A stretch of 24,786 nt of DNA from Burkholderiaceae bacterium (GTDB taxonomy: Bacteria; Pseudomonadota; Gammaproteobacteria; Burkholderiales; Burkholderiaceae_C): contig JALRBF010000133.1 in assembly GCA_023262365.1 (NCBI GenBank), positions 1 through 24,786 on the forward strand. The letters are read 5' to 3'. Below are positions 23,568-24,786 of the stretch, in pieces (the stretch's first letter is position 1; every line of letters starts with the position of its first letter). Below the pieces are notes generated by a model. The model did no database searches and was not told the origin of the DNA. It worked only from the letters and a program-made list of their open reading frames with translations. Made by a program: the position numbers and the translations under genes.

Positions 23568-24479
23568 ATGTTGACCGAACTCGAAACCCGACTGCTTGGC
23601 CTCATGATGATGGTCATCATGCTTGGCATGGGCGCATCGCTAACGCCCCGTGATTTTCTCATTGCCTTTAGAAAACCCAAGGGAATTCTGGTGGGGGTGC
23701 TTTGTCAGTACGGCATCATGCCCTTTGTGGGTTTTGTGCTGGCCGTCACGCTCGGTTTTCCCCCGGGGGTGGCGGTCGGTCTTATTCTCATTGCCTGCAT
23801 GCCGGGGGGAACCACGTCAAACATATTCACTTACTTCAGCAAGGGCGTGCTGGCGCTTTCAATCATGATGACCAGCGTGTCCACCGTGGTGGCTTTGGTC
23901 ATGGTTCCGCTCTTGTTGGAGTTTTATTCAGGGCAGGCTGGCATATCGGGTGACTTTCGTATTCCCCCAGCCAATGTGGCGCAGGTGCTGGTGGTGCTTT
24001 TGGTGCCCACGGCAATTGGCATGCTCCTTCGCAAGTTCAACCCCAACATCGGGGCCACCATCGAGCTTCTTGGCGCGCTGCTTGGGGTCGTGGTCATCCT
24101 TTTTCTGATCGTCACTTGGGTGCCACGAAATCATGAGCTACTTGCCACCACGCCATGGCCGGTGTACTTCAGCGCCATCGGACTGGGCCTCATCGGCATG
24201 GGCTTGGGCTTTTTCTTGGCCCGCCTCTTACGTCAAGACGCCAACCGCAGTCGCACCATTGCCCTAGAGACGGGCATTCAAAATGGCCCCTTGGCCGCGC
24301 TGATTGTCACGCTCACCTTTAGCGGCGAGTTGCAGCAACAGGTCTTGTTGGTGCCACTGTTGTATTCGCTGTTTATTGTGCTCACCAGCACGGCCGTTAT
24401 GCTGGTGTTCAGACGACTAGCGGACCGCGAGGCACTTGCGCGCGACACGGCCAAATTGGGCAACCGCGCAGCAGCCTAG
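23568..24479 (+). CDS. Bile acid:sodium symporter (BASS) family transporter
   Basis: Inner-membrane sodium-coupled transporter of 303 residues with about nine or ten hydrophobic segments. Family motifs: MLGMGASLTPRDFLIAFRKP (19-38) around the first segment end, CMPGGTTSNIFTYFSKG in the first unwound helix that binds sodium and substrate, and ALETGIQNGPLAALIV in the second. Known bacterial members carry bile acids, pantoate or other organic anions, and bile acid itself is not implied. The ATG lies three bases after the ligase stop, so the two are cotranscribed. Placement with an acyl-CoA ligase and opposite a beta-oxidation operon suggests import of a carboxylate that is then CoA-activated (inference). 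Confidence 0.9.
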   Translation: MLTELETRLLGLMMMVIMLGMGASLTPRDFLIAFRKPKGILVGVLCQYGIMPFVGFVLAVTLGFPPGVAVGLILIACMPGGTTSNIFTYFSKGVLALSIMMTSVSTVVALVMVPLLLEFYSGQAGISGDFRIPPANVAQVLVVLLVPTAIGMLLRKFNPNIGATIELLGALLGVVVILFLIVTWVPRNHELLATTPWPVYFSAIGLGLIGMGLGFFLARLLRQDANRSRTIALETGIQNGPLAALIVTLTFSGELQQQVLLVPLLYSLFIVLTSTAVMLVFRRLADREALARDTAKLGNRAAA

Positions 24480-24490
24480 CCGCGCCCGTC

Positions 24491-24506
24491 CTGCAGGTAC
24501 CTGCAG
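24491..24506. repeat. Perfect 16-bp palindrome after the BASS gene
   Basis: CTGCAGGTACCTGCAG equals its own reverse complement with no spacer, 11 bases after the BASS stop. No T-run follows on either strand, so it is not a standard terminator. Function unknown. Confidence 0.4.
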
Positions 24507-24642
24507 CGGGTAGGAGATTTGTTTGTGGGTGGCCACCTGATCAGAATAGATAGCGCCCACCGAGGGAGCCCACTCTTGATGCAAGAAAGCCCTAGTAACG
24601 AATCGGCCGCTGCGTCAAATAAGTTTTTTGCGGAACGGGGCG

Positions 24643-24667
24643 AAAAAGAAAGGGGCCAATCGGCCCC
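24643..24667 (-). terminator. Rho-independent terminator of the tRNA-Asn locus
   Basis: On the minus strand GGGGCC-GATT-GGCCCC is a perfect 6-bp hairpin followed at once by TTTCTTTTT. It lies 15 bases after the CCA end of the tRNA-Asn fragment, the right place for that gene's own terminator. On the plus strand no T-run follows, so it probably does not serve the fadD-BASS transcript. Confidence 0.8.
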
Positions 24668-24682
24668 AACCCTTGTAAACAC

Positions 24683-24727
24683 TGGCTCCCCAAGCAGGGC
24701 TCGAACCTGCGACCTGCGGATTAACAG
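24683..24727 (-). tRNA. tRNA-Asn(GUU), 3' half only; probable attachment-site remnant
   Basis: Read on the minus strand from 24727: anticodon loop CTGTTAA with anticodon GTT, 3' anticodon stem TCCGC, variable loop AGGTC, T-arm GCAGG-TTCGAGC-CCTGC, acceptor strand TTGGGGA, discriminator G and encoded CCA. Everything 5' of the loop is missing: the preceding bases (CTCAT) cannot pair with TCCGC and no D-arm or TCCCCAA acceptor strand follows up to the window edge. The break at the anticodon loop is where many tyrosine-recombinase att cores begin. The retained terminator on the left suggests the chromosome is left and inserted DNA is right. An assembly artefact is the main alternative. Confidence 0.85.
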
Positions 24728-24786
24728 ATGAGCCGCCCGTGACTTACGTCAACTGATAATATTTTCAGCAAAACCTTATCAGCTGT
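24728..24786. other. Sequence beyond the tRNA break; possible end of an integrated element
   Basis: Not tRNA sequence. From about 24750 it is clearly more AT-rich than the rest of the window and holds an inverted repeat, CTGATAA (24753-24759) and TTATCAG (24776-24782), with a 16-base spacer. No gene starts before the window ends. Confidence 0.4.

Noticed and set aside
24519..24731. Plus-strand frame of 70 codons ending in SPSRARTCDLRINR
   Set aside because: The C-terminal part is the antisense translation of the tRNA-Asn 3' half and the middle crosses its terminator. This peptide ending is a familiar spurious protein from tRNA regions.
1..24786. CRISPR array, transposon or prophage genes inside the window
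   Set aside because: No regularly spaced direct repeats longer than 9 bp, no transposase or phage proteins, and no terminal inverted repeats were seen; only the right edge hints at a mobile element outside the window.

Overview
The window looks like chromosomal DNA of a betaproteobacterium, most likely Burkholderiales. This is inferred from moderately high GC by eye, dense minus-strand operons with ATGA/TGATG overlaps, and the combination of NMT1-type ABC and TRAP importers, Bcr/CflA and FadE/FadI/FadB-type proteins. It is almost entirely catabolic and transport genes. No phage structural genes, transposases or CRISPR arrays were seen.

Layout. (1) 1-1181, minus: the N-terminal 393 residues of a Baeyer-Villiger-type flavin monooxygenase whose 3' end lies outside the window. 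Divergent from it (1368-3560, plus) are two exported proteins, a dienelactone-hydrolase-like enzyme and a YliI-type aldose sugar dehydrogenase. (2) 3600-8041, minus: a four-gene operon with a Tat-exported NMT1-like binding protein, ABC ATPase, ABC permease and a D-aminoacylase-family amidohydrolase. Phased 9-bp repeats lie upstream. (3) 8281-8667, minus: a RidA-superfamily protein that appears to lack the catalytic arginine. (4) 8823-14018, minus: a compact six-gene operon, TRAP DctP-DctQ-DctM followed by OsmC, an SDR and a Bcr/CflA-type MFS transporter. A small SRPBCC protein is divergent from it (14119-14586). (5) 14587-15043: gene-poor. (6) 15044-21644, minus: a fatty-acid beta-oxidation operon, TetR regulator - FadE - FadI-like thiolase - FadB/J-like bifunctional enzyme. 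Divergent from it (21822-24479, plus) are a FadD-like acyl-CoA ligase and a bile acid:sodium symporter (BASS)-family transporter. A perfect 8+5+8 inverted repeat sits in the divergent promoter. (7) 24480-24786: a terminator and the 3' half of a tRNA-Asn(GUU) gene that stops at the anticodon loop and continues into unrelated, more AT-rich sequence. This is what the edge of an integrative element inserted in tRNA-Asn looks like.

How the parts work together. Region 6 is a complete activation-plus-oxidation module for fatty or other carboxylic acids, probably autoregulated by its TetR protein. Regions 2 and 4 each pair a high-affinity importer for an organic solute with enzymes that may process it; the substrates cannot be read from sequence. 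Region 1 may oxidise and hydrolyse ketone/ester substrates. The most notable unexplained items are the tRNA-Asn junction at the right edge, the TRAP-OsmC-SDR-MFS operon, and the repeat array before the ABC operon.
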